Notes: generated by a model from the sequence alone, not told the origin. DNA of 64,000 nt from Hydrogenophaga sp. (GCF_030373225.1 NZ_JAUCZG010000012.1:56055-120054), one strand, 5' to 3'. Shown: positions 1 through 9,239, counted from the first letter of the stretch. Numbers and translations: made by a program.

Positions 1-282
1 CTGTCGGGTGTCCCTTGTGCTTGAAAGGGGTGGTCGGCGCGGTGGGCTCAACAGCGGTTGGCGCTGGTCAGCCAGAGGACAAGGGGCGGGTTGGTGTGCC
101 CGCGGCTCGGTCCGTGTGTCGTCCTTGCTCCGATTTTATGAAACCGGGCGCCGGGTTACGAACTGGTTACATGCAAAACCCGCATAACGTGATGCATTAA
201 ACGGTCTGGGCCTGCACGGGCCGCCAAACAAAACGGCCGAACGCCCCCGGGGCGTTCGGCCGTCGGGCCGGTGCCGGGTGCG
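1..282. other. Left edge without a supported gene
   Basis: Apart from the terminator at 225-263, nothing can be supported here. A 61-codon open frame at 15-200 (+) has no ribosome binding site and a low-complexity product, so it is not called. The stretch around 130-200 is less GC-rich than the rest and could be a promoter for a gene outside the window, but no clear -35/-10 pair is visible. Confidence 0.5.
225..263 (-). terminator. Rho-independent terminator of the minus-strand cluster
   Basis: Perfect inverted repeat with 15-base arms at 233-247 and 249-263 around a single base. Read on the minus strand the stem is followed by a T-rich run (226-233). It lies 20 bases beyond the stop of the small membrane peptide gene, so it would end the minus-strand transcription unit that starts near 2366. 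Confidence 0.85.
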
Positions 283-426
283 TCAGGCCATGAAAACGGC
301 GATGAAGGCCAGCAGGAACATCAGCACGCCGCCGGCCACCGGCAGCACCACGGGCATGAAAGGAACGATGGACTCGACCATGTCCTGGGGTTGGTCGCTG
401 GGGGTGTGGGCGTCGTGGTGGTCCAT
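283..426 (-). CDS. Small single-pass membrane peptide (47 aa)
   Basis: Function unknown. The 47-residue product has a His/Asp-rich polar start (MDHHDAH...) and one hydrophobic helix over about residues 24-46 rich in Val, Leu, Phe and Ala, so it should sit in the inner membrane with a short cytoplasmic tail. An AGGA lies just upstream of the ATG at 426, and a strong terminator follows the stop. The reading frame uses high-GC third positions like its neighbours. It is downstream of the thioesterase gene on the same strand and may be co-transcribed with it. Small hydrophobic proteins of this size often accompany larger membrane complexes, but nothing here names a partner. Too short for most automatic gene calls. 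Confidence 0.6.
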   Translation of the reverse strand: MDHHDAHTPSDQPQDMVESIVPFMPVVLPVAGGVLMFLLAFIAVFMA

Positions 427-476
427 GTTTTGGGTCCTGCGGAAGATGAAACTGGCGGGATTTTAAGGCAGTCGCC

Positions 477-905
477 TCACAGCAGGGCGTACGTGGTGCT
501 GGCGCGGCACACGCTGCGCCCGTCGGTGGCACCGGCGATGTCGATTTCGCCGAACACCAGGTTCTTGCCCGCCCGCACCACCCGGGCGGTGACGCGGGCG
601 TCCTGGCCCGACAGCGGTTTGAGGAAGCTGGTGTTGAGCTGCACGGTGGTCATGGGACGCTGATCACCGAGCTGGGTCACGATGGCCAGCACCATGGCGG
701 TGTCGGCGGCCGACATCATGGCCTGGCCGCACAACATGCCGCCCACGCGCGCGAGTTGGTCGTTCTGCGGCAAACGCAGCGTGACCACGCCGTCGGCAAA
801 CGACTCGACCTGCAGCCCGAGCGCCTGCACCCAGGGCGCGAACCAGGCCGTGAGCAGGCCTTGCAGCGATTCCACCGAAACAGGGGCGGGCGTTTGTTGA
901 CCCAT
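477..905 (-). CDS. PaaI-family hotdog thioesterase
   Basis: A 142-residue cytoplasmic hotdog-fold protein of the PaaI/YbgC-like acyl-CoA thioesterase group, the usual length for the family. The central helix carries the typical GGMLCGQAMMSAADTAM segment (about residues 54-70), followed by the strand TTVQLNTSFLKPL that is characteristic of PaaI-type enzymes. The family hydrolyses acyl-CoA thioesters, often aromatic or medium-chain; the substrate here cannot be read from sequence. The start ATG (905) directly abuts the stop of the upstream membrane protein gene (906-908), so the two are probably translated from one message. No enzyme of a specific degradation pathway is adjacent, so a housekeeping CoA-recycling role is as likely as a pathway role. 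Confidence 0.85.
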   Translation of the reverse strand: MGQQTPAPVSVESLQGLLTAWFAPWVQALGLQVESFADGVVTLRLPQNDQLARVGGMLCGQAMMSAADTAMVLAIVTQLGDQRPMTTVQLNTSFLKPLSGQDARVTARVVRAGKNLVFGEIDIAGATDGRSVCRASTTYALL

Positions 906-2366
906 TCAATCCTCCTTGCGCCAGCGCGCGAGCCAGTGGTCCATGAGTTTGCCGGCTGCTTCCCGCCCACCCAGGCCGAACGACAGCGCAAACGCCACCG
1001 CCACCGCGCCCAGTGTGAGCCCGAAGGCCAGATTGACGATGTCGTCGGCGATGCCCATGGCACGCAGGCCCATGGCGATCACCAGCGCCAGGATGGCATA
1101 GCGGCCGACGCGCGCCAGTCCCTGGGTGCCGGCGCCGCTGGCACGGTCGATGGCGTCGTGCGCCACGTTGGCCAGCCAGAAGCCGATCACCAGAATGGCC
1201 GAACCGAGCAGGATGTCGCCCCCGAAGCGGATGAAGCTGGCGACCATGTCGCTGACCTGGCCGAACCCGAGTTGTGCCGCTGCTTCGACCGTCGCAAAGA
1301 GCATGGCGAAGAACAGCACCACCCGGCCAACCAGCCGGGACGCGCTGGTGTTCTCGAACGCATGGGCCAGCTGGACGCGGGCCGGCAGGGTGTCGAAACC
1401 CAGCGCGGCGAGCAGGCTGGTCAGCAACTGGCTGGCGAAGCTGGCGACCAGCCAGGTGACGACCAGGATCAAGCCGGCCGCCACGATGTTGGGCACGGCC
1501 TGCATCAGGCGCGACAGCATGTCGGTGGCTGGCCGGGAGATGGCCTCGATCTTCAGCGCATCGAGCGCTGCGATCAGCGATGGCAGGAACACGGCCATGA
1601 ACACCAGCAGGCCGATCACGCTGGACAGCTGCACCGTGCCGGCCAGACCCGCGCGGCTGCCGAGCCAGTCGATGCCGGCGGTGCGGCTGAGGTGGGTGCT
1701 GAGTTTGCGCAGCACGGTGGCCACGATCCAGCCGACACCACCGATCACGAAGGCGGCCACCGCGTTGGGCAGCATGTCCAGGGTCTTGGTCACCATGCCG
1801 CGCAACGGGTCGAGCAGGCCCTCGAGTTGCAGCGCACCCAGGATCGCGGGCACGAACAGCAGGATCACCAGCCAGAACAGCGCTCCTGCGAGACCTTCGC
1901 CGAGGGGCGCCATGTCGGCGTGTTCGGACAGTTTTTCATCGAGCGTGGTCTTGTCCAGCAGTTTTTGCGCGACGGCGCGCACCACGCTGGCCACCAGCCA
2001 GCCCACCAGCGCCAGCACCAGGCCCCCCAACAGGCGGGGCGCGTATTCAAAGAGCTGTGTGGTGAAGGCCGAAAAAGGACCGGAGACGATCGCCAGGTCC
2101 AGGGAATTGAACACCGCAACGAGGGTGAGCAGGATCACCACCCAGAACAGGCCGAGCGCGACCGCGCCCTCGATGTCCACCCCCGTGCCGGTGAGTTTGC
2201 CGAAGCGGTGGTTCACGCCGACAAAGCCCAGGCTCTTGCGCGTGGCCGCCCGCACCAGCACGGCGATCAGCCAGCCCAGGATGAAGATCGCAAGCGCGCC
2301 GAGCAACTGGGGGATGTGGGTGCCCAGGTTGTTCTGCAGCGAGTCCCACAAGGCATTGGTGTTCAT
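906..2366 (-). CDS. Mechanosensitive-channel-like membrane protein with five conserved TM-helix repeats
   Basis: A 486-residue multi-pass inner-membrane protein. At least five similar amphipathic helices are visible: GWLIAVLVRAATRKSL, GWLVASVVRAVAQKLL, GWIVATVLRKLSTHL, TWLVASFASQLLTSLL and FWLANVAHDAIDRAS, spaced about 70-90 residues apart. This is the 'conserved TM helix' repeat found next to MscS-type channels, and such proteins are usually named mechanosensitive ion channel family proteins. A typical MscS beta domain is not evident at the C-terminus, so channel function is inference; a role in osmotic-stress membrane protection is plausible. ATG at 2366 is preceded by a weak purine-rich stretch. 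The stop is followed at once by the thioesterase start. Confidence 0.72.
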   Translation of the reverse strand: MNTNALWDSLQNNLGTHIPQLLGALAIFILGWLIAVLVRAATRKSLGFVGVNHRFGKLTGTGVDIEGAVALGLFWVVILLTLVAVFNSLDLAIVSGPFSAFTTQLFEYAPRLLGGLVLALVGWLVASVVRAVAQKLLDKTTLDEKLSEHADMAPLGEGLAGALFWLVILLFVPAILGALQLEGLLDPLRGMVTKTLDMLPNAVAAFVIGGVGWIVATVLRKLSTHLSRTAGIDWLGSRAGLAGTVQLSSVIGLLVFMAVFLPSLIAALDALKIEAISRPATDMLSRLMQAVPNIVAAGLILVVTWLVASFASQLLTSLLAALGFDTLPARVQLAHAFENTSASRLVGRVVLFFAMLFATVEAAAQLGFGQVSDMVASFIRFGGDILLGSAILVIGFWLANVAHDAIDRASGAGTQGLARVGRYAILALVIAMGLRAMGIADDIVNLAFGLTLGAVAVAFALSFGLGGREAAGKLMDHWLARWRKED

Positions 2367-2449
2367 GGCGTTGCTCCGGTTCGTGAGTCGGGACCGAACC
2401 CATGATGCAGAGCCCTCCGGCCAGCGTCAACCTCGACCGGGCCGCGATG

Positions 2450-3649
2450 TCAGAGCAGCGACGTGTCGAAACCGGCTTGCTGCAGACGCTCGATCACCTG
2501 CGCGATGTGCTCCCGCCCACGCGTTTGCAGCACCAGTTCGATGGCGACGTTCTGCGCCGCGAGCAGGGTGAAGGCGCGCTGGTGGTGCACCTCGTCGATG
2601 TTGGCGCCGGCGTCGGCCACCGTGGCCGTGATGCGGGCAAGGTTGCCCGGCACGTCGCGCGCATTGACCTGGATGCGCGCCAGCCGGCCCGCGCGCACCA
2701 TGCCGCGCTCGATGATGGAGGCCAGCAACAGCGGGTCGATGTTGCCGCCGCACAGCACCAGCCCCACGCGTTGGCCGGCAAAGCGCTGCGGATGCCGGAT
2801 GAGCGCGGCCAGGCCGGCGGCCCCCGCGCCTTCGACCAGGGTTTTCTCGATCTCCAGCAGCATCACGATGGCCTGTTCGATGTCACCCTCGTCGACGAGC
2901 AACAGGTCGTCCACCTTGTGGCGCACGATCGCTTCGGTGATCACGCCGGGCGTGCCCACGGCAATGCCTTCGGCAATCGTGCTGGTGCCCTGGGGCAGGT
3001 GGGTGCCCTTGATCGCATTGAACATGGCGGGAAAACGCTCGGTCTGCACGCCGATGATCTGGATGTCCGGGCGGATCGCCTTGGCGGCGGTGGCCATGCC
3101 GGCGATGAGGCCGCCGCCGCCGATGGCCACCACCAGCGTGTCGAGGTCGGGTTGCACGCGCAGCATCTCCAGCGCGACCGTGCCCTGGCCCGCCACGATG
3201 TCTTCGTCGTCGTACGGGTGCACGAACACCAGACCCTGCCGTTGCGCCAGTTCGTGCGCATGGGCACGGGATTCATCGAGCGTGTCGCCGTGCAGCACCA
3301 CCTCGGCGCCGAAGCCGCGCGTGCGCTCCACCTTCACACCGGGCGTGAAGCGCGGCATGACGATCACCGCGCGCAGACCCAGGCGCTGGGCGTGGTACGC
3401 CACGCCCTGGGCATGGTTGCCTGCGCTCATGGCGACCACACCGCGCGCCCGCTCGTCGGTGCCCAGCTGGGCCAGCTTGTTGCAGGCACCGCGTTCCTTG
3501 AACGAAGCGGTGTACTGGAGGTTCTCGAACTTCAGGAACACCTGGCAGCCCGTGAGCTGCGAAATGGTCCGCGATTCGACGAAGGGCGTGTCCAGCACCT
3601 GCCCGGTGAGACGGGCGGCGGCGGCTTGAATGTCTTTGAGTTCCAGCAT
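2450..3649 (-). CDS. ilvA: Threonine ammonia-lyase (threonine dehydratase) with C-terminal ACT domain
   Basis: PLP enzyme that deaminates L-threonine (and serine) to 2-oxobutyrate (pyruvate), feeding isoleucine synthesis or threonine breakdown. The 399 residues match the single-ACT-domain type. The PLP lysine lies in ASFKERGA (K51), the phosphate-binding glycine loop in AIGGGGLIAG, and a C-terminal ACT-like segment (about 325-399) carries the regulatory region. The start MLELKDIQ (3649) is chosen because the longer open frame to 3715 begins with unconserved residues. No ilv genes are adjacent; it converges on nothing and is followed downstream by the divergent gap before the channel gene. Catabolic versus biosynthetic use cannot be decided from sequence. 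Confidence 0.9.
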   Translation of the reverse strand: MLELKDIQAAAARLTGQVLDTPFVESRTISQLTGCQVFLKFENLQYTASFKERGACNKLAQLGTDERARGVVAMSAGNHAQGVAYHAQRLGLRAVIVMPRFTPGVKVERTRGFGAEVVLHGDTLDESRAHAHELAQRQGLVFVHPYDDEDIVAGQGTVALEMLRVQPDLDTLVVAIGGGGLIAGMATAAKAIRPDIQIIGVQTERFPAMFNAIKGTHLPQGTSTIAEGIAVGTPGVITEAIVRHKVDDLLLVDEGDIEQAIVMLLEIEKTLVEGAGAAGLAALIRHPQRFAGQRVGLVLCGGNIDPLLLASIIERGMVRAGRLARIQVNARDVPGNLARITATVADAGANIDEVHHQRAFTLLAAQNVAIELVLQTRGREHIAQVIERLQQAGFDTSLL

Positions 3650-3819
3650 CGCGAGATTGTGAACCGGCGCAGCGTGCGCCGCGCTTCCATAAAGCCGGAC
3701 AAATCCCACAAACACGCTTCATCACTCGCTTCCATGATTGATCAAGCTGGGTTATGGTCCATTTGAATGCCGGATGTCCCGGCACGGCGTCACTGGAAGC
3801 ACGTTCTGGAGGGGTCTGG

Positions 3820-6228
3820 ATGATCAAGCGTTCCGTGCTGCCTGCACCCCCTGCAGGCCGTACCCTGGTCGATCCGCGGGAGGGCCGAAACCCCTTTGTG
3901 GGCGAGGGACGGGTGTTCGTGCCGCACGGTCTTCGCCAGGCCCCCGTGCTCGACCTCATGTGCTCGCACTTCGTGCTAACGCTCGCGGCTCGCCAGGGGC
4001 CCCGCTTCAACGTGCGCCGCGACCTCAACACCTTGCTCTCGCTCGCCGGCCGACATCTGGTGTGGCCGCTCACCGTGCTGTCGCGGCTGCGCGAGTTTCT
4101 GCAGCGCCGCTGCAAGGACAACGAACTCTGGAGCGGGCACGACAAGCTCCCCACCACCGCCTTCATGGAGCGCTATGGTGTGTGGCGCGGCCCCTACGAA
4201 GAAGGCACGCTCTTCTTCTACCTCGACGAATATGCCAAGGAGTCGCCCAAAGACCTGCTCTCGGTGCTCGCCGTCACCGGCGAATGGCTCAGCCATGCGC
4301 TCAAGAAACAATCGACGCTGGTGGAGAAAAACATCGACGCCCTCGCCGGCCTGCTGCAGCTCAACCGCGCCGAACGCGCCTTGCTGCTCTACGGAACGCT
4401 CGCGCGCTACCAGCGCGACCTGCGCTCCATCCTGGTGGAGTTCAAGGTCAACAACGCGCCCGAGGCCTATGCGGCCATTGCCGACGTGGCCGGCGTGAAG
4501 GCCAGCGAGGTGGGCGAGGCGCTGCGCGCGGGCTCGCGGCTGGAGCGCATCGGCATGGTGGAGAACCTGATCTCCGAACACAACATCACCGACCTGGCCG
4601 ACCTGATGAAGGTCAGTGAAAAGCTGCCGCCGGTGCTCATGCGCGAGTACCGCACGCAAAGCGAACTCATGGCGGTGTTCACGCGCCCGGCGGCGCGCTC
4701 GGCGCTCACGCCGAAGGACTTCGATTACGTGGGCGAAGACGTGCGCCTGCTGTGCGGCCTGCTGCGCGAGGCGGTCGCGCGCAAGGAGCCGGGCGTGAAC
4801 GTGCTGATGTACGGCCCCCCGGGCACCGGCAAGACCGAGCTCGCGCGGGTGCTGGCACAGGCCGCTGGTCTGGAGCTGTTCGAAGTGGAATACGCCGACC
4901 GCGACGGCAATGCCCTTTCGGGCCGCGACCGCTACCGCTCGCTGCAGATCGCGCAGGTCTTCCTCAAGGGCACCGCGCATTCGGCCCTGTTGTTCGACGA
5001 GGTGGAAGACGTGTTTCCGCCGATCTCCAGCGAGGCCGCGCAGATCATGGCGCGGGCCGAGCATGTGGCTTCCTCGCACACCGGCAGTGTCAGCGGCAAG
5101 GCCTGGGTCAACCAGATCCTGGAAACCAACGCCGTGCCCACGATCTGGGTGACCAACCGCATCGAACAGATCGACCCGGCGTTTCGCCGGCGCTTTGCCT
5201 ACCACCTCGAACTCAAGAGCCCGCCGCCCGGTGCGCGTGAACAGCTGGTGCGCAAGACGCTCGAAGGCGTGCCGGTGTCCGACGCGCTGGTGGCCCGCCT
5301 GACCGAGCGCAAGGGCCTCACACCGGCCCAGATCCGCACCGCTGTGCGTTTCGCCGGGCTCGCCGCCAGCCCCGCCAAACCGGCCACGCGCCGCAGCGTC
5401 AAGGCGCGCGCGGCGTCGGCACCGATGCTCGACGAGTTGATCGAGCGGCAACTGAAAAACGCCGACCTCGCGCTCGGCCGCAAGCCCGATCCCGTGCAGC
5501 GCCCGGGCGTCACCCAGTACAGCCTGGACATGCTCAACGTCGAGTCGCGCTACGAACTGCCGCGCGTGATCGCCGCGCTCAAGGCGCGCGGCCACGGCTG
5601 CCTGTGTTTCCATGGGGCTCCCGGCACCGGCAAGACCGCGCTGGCCGAGCACCTCGCCCAACAGCTCGAGCGCCCGCTGATGATCCGCCGCGCCAGTGAC
5701 CTGGTGAGCAAGTTCGTGGGCGAGACCGAGCAGCAGATGGCCGCCATGTTCCGCGAGGCCGAGGCCGAGAAAGCCGTGCTGCTGCTGGACGAGGCAGACA
5801 GCTTCCTGCAGGACCGCCGGGGTGCGCAACGCACCTACGAGGTGACCGAGGTCAACGAGATGCTGCAAGGCATGGAGCGATTTGCCGGCATCTTCATCTG
5901 CACCACCAACCTGATGGACCGCATCGACCAGGCGGCACTGCGGCGCTTCACCTTCAAGATCCGTTTCAAGCCGCTCACGGCCGAGCAGCGCGAAGCCATG
6001 TTCGTGGTGGAGGCGCTTGCAGGCGAGCGCTCACGGCTGGACGTCGCGCACGCCGCCCGCCTGGCCAGGCTCGACCAGCTCTGCCCGGGTGACTTCGCGG
6101 CGGTGAAGCGTCAGGTGGAGATCCTGGCCGAGGTGCTCGAGCCCGAGGAGTTCATTGCCCAGCTGGAAGCCGAGCACCGCATCAAGCCCGAGGTGCGCGA
6201 GGCACGCGGCATGGGGTTTGTGCACTGA
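3820..6228 (+). CDS. Double AAA+ ATPase with a long N-terminal domain
   Basis: An 802-residue protein with two AAA+ modules. The first has Walker A GPPGTGKTEL (about 332-340) and Walker B LLFDEVEDVF, the second Walker A GAPGTGKTAL (599-608) and Walker B LLLDEADSFL, followed by an arginine-rich sensor stretch (ALRRFTFKIRF). The first 320 residues are helical, lack a recognised fold and include a hinge-like NITDLADLMKVSEKLP segment. The second module resembles FtsH/Cdc48-type remodellers (SKFVGETEQQM), so ATP-driven remodelling or unfolding of a protein substrate is likely; the substrate is unknown. The start at 3820 has a good GGAGGGG site at 3808-3814; an in-frame ATG at 3754 lacks one. Single-gene unit ending in a terminator. 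Confidence 0.8.
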   Translation: MIKRSVLPAPPAGRTLVDPREGRNPFVGEGRVFVPHGLRQAPVLDLMCSHFVLTLAARQGPRFNVRRDLNTLLSLAGRHLVWPLTVLSRLREFLQRRCKDNELWSGHDKLPTTAFMERYGVWRGPYEEGTLFFYLDEYAKESPKDLLSVLAVTGEWLSHALKKQSTLVEKNIDALAGLLQLNRAERALLLYGTLARYQRDLRSILVEFKVNNAPEAYAAIADVAGVKASEVGEALRAGSRLERIGMVENLISEHNITDLADLMKVSEKLPPVLMREYRTQSELMAVFTRPAARSALTPKDFDYVGEDVRLLCGLLREAVARKEPGVNVLMYGPPGTGKTELARVLAQAAGLELFEVEYADRDGNALSGRDRYRSLQIAQVFLKGTAHSALLFDEVEDVFPPISSEAAQIMARAEHVASSHTGSVSGKAWVNQILETNAVPTIWVTNRIEQIDPAFRRRFAYHLELKSPPPGAREQLVRKTLEGVPVSDALVARLTERKGLTPAQIRTAVRFAGLAASPAKPATRRSVKARAASAPMLDELIERQLKNADLALGRKPDPVQRPGVTQYSLDMLNVESRYELPRVIAALKARGHGCLCFHGAPGTGKTALAEHLAQQLERPLMIRRASDLVSKFVGETEQQMAAMFREAEAEKAVLLLDEADSFLQDRRGAQRTYEVTEVNEMLQGMERFAGIFICTTNLMDRIDQAALRRFTFKIRFKPLTAEQREAMFVVEALAGERSRLDVAHAARLARLDQLCPGDFAAVKRQVEILAEVLEPEEFIAQLEAEHRIKPEVREARGMGFVH

Positions 6229-6246
6229 GCGTGCACGCCCAGGGAA

Positions 6247-6271
6247 AAGGCCACCCGAGGGTGGCCTTGTT
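6247..6271 (+). terminator. Rho-independent terminator after the AAA ATPase gene
   Basis: Ten-base arms AAGGCCACCC (6247-6256) and GGGTGGCCTT (6259-6268) with a two-base loop, followed by TGTTTC. It lies 18 bases past the stop codon. The GC-rich repeat-like sequence that follows (6275-6312) separates it from the convergent gene. Confidence 0.8.
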
Positions 6272-6312
6272 TCATCCCCCCTGGGGGTGACGCCGCAGGC
6301 GGCGCGGGGGGT

Positions 6313-6657
6313 TCAATGCAGCAGCGTCATGGGCTTGCTGGGGAGTTCGTCCGGCGAATAGTCCGGGTGGTTGTCCACGAAGAAGCGCAGCTTCTGGTCC
6401 AGGCGCGAAATGCGGGTGTTGGCCACGCTCTCGCAGTGGTGCTTGGAGATCAGGGCAAAGAGTTTGCTGCGCAGGAACCAGAGGTCCTTGGGGCTCTGGC
6501 ACGAGAGCAACGCGGCATGGATGCGCACGCGCACGGGGTCCTGGATGTCGGCCATGGCCGCGTGGAACTCGTCGACCAGAAAGTCCAGCTCCAGCACTTG
6601 CGTGTCGTGGTACTGGACCCGTTTGCTTTTGCCAATCCAGGGCAGCCAGGAAAACAT
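6313..6657 (-). CDS. Conserved hypothetical cytoplasmic protein (114 aa)
   Basis: I do not recognise a named family. The product is 114 residues, starting MFSWLPWIGKSKR, mostly helical and charged, without signal peptide or membrane segment, ending in SKPMTLLH. Several segments (VLELDFLVDEFHAAMADI, RIHAALLSCQSPKDLWFLRSKLFALIS) look like amphipathic helices of a small all-alpha protein. The start at 6657 is preferred because the open frame beyond it to 6714 gives an arginine/serine-rich stretch without conservation-like character. It stands alone between the convergent AAA ATPase and the recQ gene. The pattern fits a lineage-restricted orphan common in Burkholderiales, but no function is suggested. 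Confidence 0.6.
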   Translation of the reverse strand: MFSWLPWIGKSKRVQYHDTQVLELDFLVDEFHAAMADIQDPVRVRIHAALLSCQSPKDLWFLRSKLFALISKHHCESVANTRISRLDQKLRFFVDNHPDYSPDELPSKPMTLLH

Positions 6658-6832
6658 GCAGTGCTCCGTTCGAGATGTTCGGGGTGACCGGGACGAACCC
6701 CGGGTACACCTCAAGCATCGTCAGAGCCGGCGCGTTCTTGAGCGGTGAACGGTCTGAAAACGCCTCTTTGCGATGAACGGTGGCGCCTGTCAGCCGATGG
6801 TGGTCGTGGGGGTCGCGACGTTCCGGGACCGC

Positions 6833-8755
6833 TCACCCGAAAGCACTCACCACCCGCAACACCTCGGCGCCATAGGCCTCGCGTTTTTTCACGCCCAGGC
6901 CGGCAATGCCGTCGAGATCGGCCAGGGTTTGCGGCTGGCGTGCGGCGATCGCACGCAAGGTCGCGTCGTGAAAGATCACGAAGGCCGGCAGGTTGTGCTC
7001 TCTGGCCACGCCGGCGCGCCACGCCTTGAGGGCGTCCAGGCAGTCGCGCGCCGCCAGCGTGAGCGGCTGGCCGTCGTCCGCCACGGCGGCGCGTGCGCTG
7101 CGCTGGCGACTCACCCGGCCCGGGCCCGCCGCTTTCTCCGCGAGCGACTTCAGCCACACCGCGCTCTGCCCCTTGAGGATCTCGCGCGCCGCGTCCTGCA
7201 GGTGCAGCGTGTTGTAGTGCGCTGCGTCCACCTGCACCGCCTCGCGGGCGATCAGCTGGCGCAGCAGGGCGCGCCATTGCGTCTCGGACAGGTCGGCGCC
7301 GATGCCGAAGGTGGAGAGCTTGTCGTGCCCGTGCTGGGTCACTTTCTCGGTGACCTTGCCACGCAGGATGTCCATGATGTGCCCGGCGCCAAATGCCATG
7401 CCGCTGGACTGCTGCACGCGGTAGATGCACGAGAGCAGCTTGCGCGCCGATTCGGTGGCGTCAAAGAGCTGCGGCGGGTGCAGGCAGTTGTCGCAGTTGC
7501 CACACGGTTTGCTGTCTTCTCCGAAGTACGAAAGCAGGCGCACGCGGCGGCAGTCACTGGCTTCAGCGAGCGTGAGCAAGGCGTCGAGCTTGCCCCGCAT
7601 CACCTGCTTGAACTCGTCGGCCGCCGGGCTCTCGTCGATCATGCGGCGCTGGTTCACGACGTCCTGCAGCCCGTAGGCCATCCAGGCGTTGGCAGGCTCC
7701 CCGTCGCGGCCGGCGCGGCCGGTCTCCTGGTAATAGCCCTCGATGTTCTTGGGCATGTCCAGGTGCGCCACAAAACGCACGTCGGGCTTGTCGATGCCCA
7801 TGCCGAACGCGATCGTGGCCACCATGATCAGGCCCTCTTCGCGCAGGAATCGGTCCTGGTGTTTTTGCCGCACGGCCGCGTCCAGGCCGGCGTGGTACGG
7901 CAGCGCATGCAGCCCCGCCTCGCACAGCAGCTTGGCCACCTCTTCCACCCGGCGGCGCGACTGGCAGTACACGATGCCGGCGTCGTGTTCGTCGCCACTG
8001 GTGTGCTCGTCGCGGATGAAGCGCAGCAGTTGTGCGGTGGCGTCTTTCTTCTCCACCAGCTGGTAGCGGATGTTGGGCCGGTCGAAGCTGCTGATGAAGG
8101 TGCGTGCGTCCTGCAGTTGCAGCCGCTCCACGATGTCGGCGCGCGTGAGGTCGTCGGCGGTGGCGGTGAGCGCCACCCGAGGCACGCCGGCAAAACGCTC
8201 GTGCAGCACGACCAGGCCGCGGTACTCGGGGCGGAAATCGTGACCCCACTGGCTCACGCAATGCGCTTCGTCGATGGCAAACAGCGCGAGCTTGCCGCGT
8301 TCCCGGAGCGAGTCGAGCAGCGCGAGGAAGCGTGGTGTGGTCAGGCGCTCGGGCGCGGCGTACAGCAGGGTCAGTTCGCCGCGCAGCATCTCCTTCTCCA
8401 CCCGCTGCGCATCTTCGCTGGACAGGCTGGAGTTGAGAAAGGCGGCGGCCACACCGGCCTCGAGCAGTGCACCGACCTGGTCGTGCATGAGCGCAATGAG
8501 TGGCGACACCACCACCGTGAGGCCCTGGCCGCGGCGTTCGCGCACGATGGCCGGCACCTGGTAACACAGCGACTTGCCGCCGCCCGTGGGCATGAGCACC
8601 AGTGCATCGCCCCCAGCGCCCACGTGCGCCACGATCTCGGCCTGCGGACCTCGAAAGGCCTCGAATCCGAACACCTCCTGCAGAACGCCGACGCTGGCCT
8701 CCAGGATTTCGCCGCCGGGCGCGATGTCGATCGCACCCACTACATCTGTTCCCAC
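6833..8755 (-). CDS. recQ: ATP-dependent DNA helicase RecQ
   Basis: 3'-to-5' DNA helicase of recombination and replication repair. The 640 residues show helicase motif I MPTGGGKS (55-62), the DEAH box with the RecQ aromatic loop [17 protein letters not shown] (from 162), motif [12 protein letters not shown], a zinc-binding cysteine cluster (C...CGNCDNCL), an RQC winged helix and a C-terminal HRDC domain ending near residue 640. Length agrees with E. coli RecQ (about 610). No ATG fits the family's N-terminus: the likely start is GTG at 8755 or the in-frame GTG at 8740. The former overlaps the last 16 bases of the rhodanese gene, so translation of the two is probably coupled. Confidence 0.95.
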   Translation of the reverse strand: MGTDVVGAIDIAPGGEILEASVGVLQEVFGFEAFRGPQAEIVAHVGAGGDALVLMPTGGGKSLCYQVPAIVRERRGQGLTVVVSPLIALMHDQVGALLEAGVAAAFLNSSLSSEDAQRVEKEMLRGELTLLYAAPERLTTPRFLALLDSLRERGKLALFAIDEAHCVSQWGHDFRPEYRGLVVLHERFAGVPRVALTATADDLTRADIVERLQLQDARTFISSFDRPNIRYQLVEKKDATAQLLRFIRDEHTSGDEHDAGIVYCQSRRRVEEVAKLLCEAGLHALPYHAGLDAAVRQKHQDRFLREEGLIMVATIAFGMGIDKPDVRFVAHLDMPKNIEGYYQETGRAGRDGEPANAWMAYGLQDVVNQRRMIDESPAADEFKQVMRGKLDALLTLAEASDCRRVRLLSYFGEDSKPCGNCDNCLHPPQLFDATESARKLLSCIYRVQQSSGMAFGAGHIMDILRGKVTEKVTQHGHDKLSTFGIGADLSETQWRALLRQLIAREAVQVDAAHYNTLHLQDAAREILKGQSAVWLKSLAEKAAGPGRVSRQRSARAAVADDGQPLTLAARDCLDALKAWRAGVAREHNLPAFVIFHDATLRAIAARQPQTLADLDGIAGLGVKKREAYGAEVLRVVSAFG

Positions 8756-9159
8756 GGCAGACCATCAAAGCGCCAGCCGTTGAGGCTGGACCGCTTGAAG
8801 TCCTCGTTGAGTTCGCCCTCGAAGCCGTGCACCACATGCGCCACGTGGGCGAAGCCCGCGTCTTCCAGTGCCTTGCCCGCGTCCAGCGTGCGTTTGCCGC
8901 TGCGGCAGATCAGCAGCACCGGGCGGTCCTTGTCGCCCGCCTCCTGTTCGACAGCCCGGGCAAAACGCGCCGGGTCGGGCGTGAGGTCGGGGTATTCGTA
9001 CCAGGGGATGTTCTCCACGCCGGGCGGGCGGCCCACGTAGAGGGATTCGATTTCCATGCGCACGTCCACGAACAGCGGCGCTGCCTCGCCGCGGGCTTCG
9101 CGGCTGGCGCGTTCGGCCTGCAACCAGGCCCAGGCCTGTGTGGGCGAGAGATGTTTCAT
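8740..9159 (-). CDS. Single-domain rhodanese-like protein
   Basis: A 139-residue cytoplasmic single rhodanese domain. The active-site loop is ICRSGKRT (about residues 84-91) with a catalytic cysteine, which normally carries a persulfide; the six-residue loop is of the size seen in thiosulfate or polysulfide sulfurtransferases. The N-terminal CH2A-like motif is present as [10 protein letters not shown]. Start MKHLSP (9159) chosen over an upstream frame extension, because the added 29 residues are low-complexity. The 3' end overlaps the recQ start. Donor and acceptor of sulfur cannot be inferred, and the link to RecQ appears to be only transcriptional. Confidence 0.85.
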   Translation of the reverse strand: MKHLSPTQAWAWLQAERASREARGEAAPLFVDVRMEIESLYVGRPPGVENIPWYEYPDLTPDPARFARAVEQEAGDKDRPVLLICRSGKRTLDAGKALEDAGFAHVAHVVHGFEGELNEDFKRSSLNGWRFDGLPWEQM

Positions 9160-9239
9160 GCCCGCTATTGTCGGGGAAAGCCCGGGGCCGCCCCTTGGGG
9201 TGAGAGGTCTTGCGGCGGGTGGCTTCTTACAATCCGGGC

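Noticed and set aside
15..200. Possible 61-residue gene at the left edge
   Set aside because: No ribosome site, no signal or domain, and low-complexity product; not enough to call.
756..2405. 549-codon plus-strand open frame opposite the channel-like gene
   Set aside because: It is antisense to a convincing membrane protein; the product is Gln/His/Arg-rich without domains, typical for the complement of a high-GC gene.
3976..5868. 630-codon minus-strand open frame opposite the AAA ATPase
   Set aside because: Shadow of the AAA gene; composition (Val, Ala, His, Leu, Arg) and lack of motifs show it is not coding.
9180..9239. SAH riboswitch before the N-terminal metH part
   Set aside because: No GAGCGC/GCGCTC stem or CAGGCTTG strand; only a repeat fragment is present.
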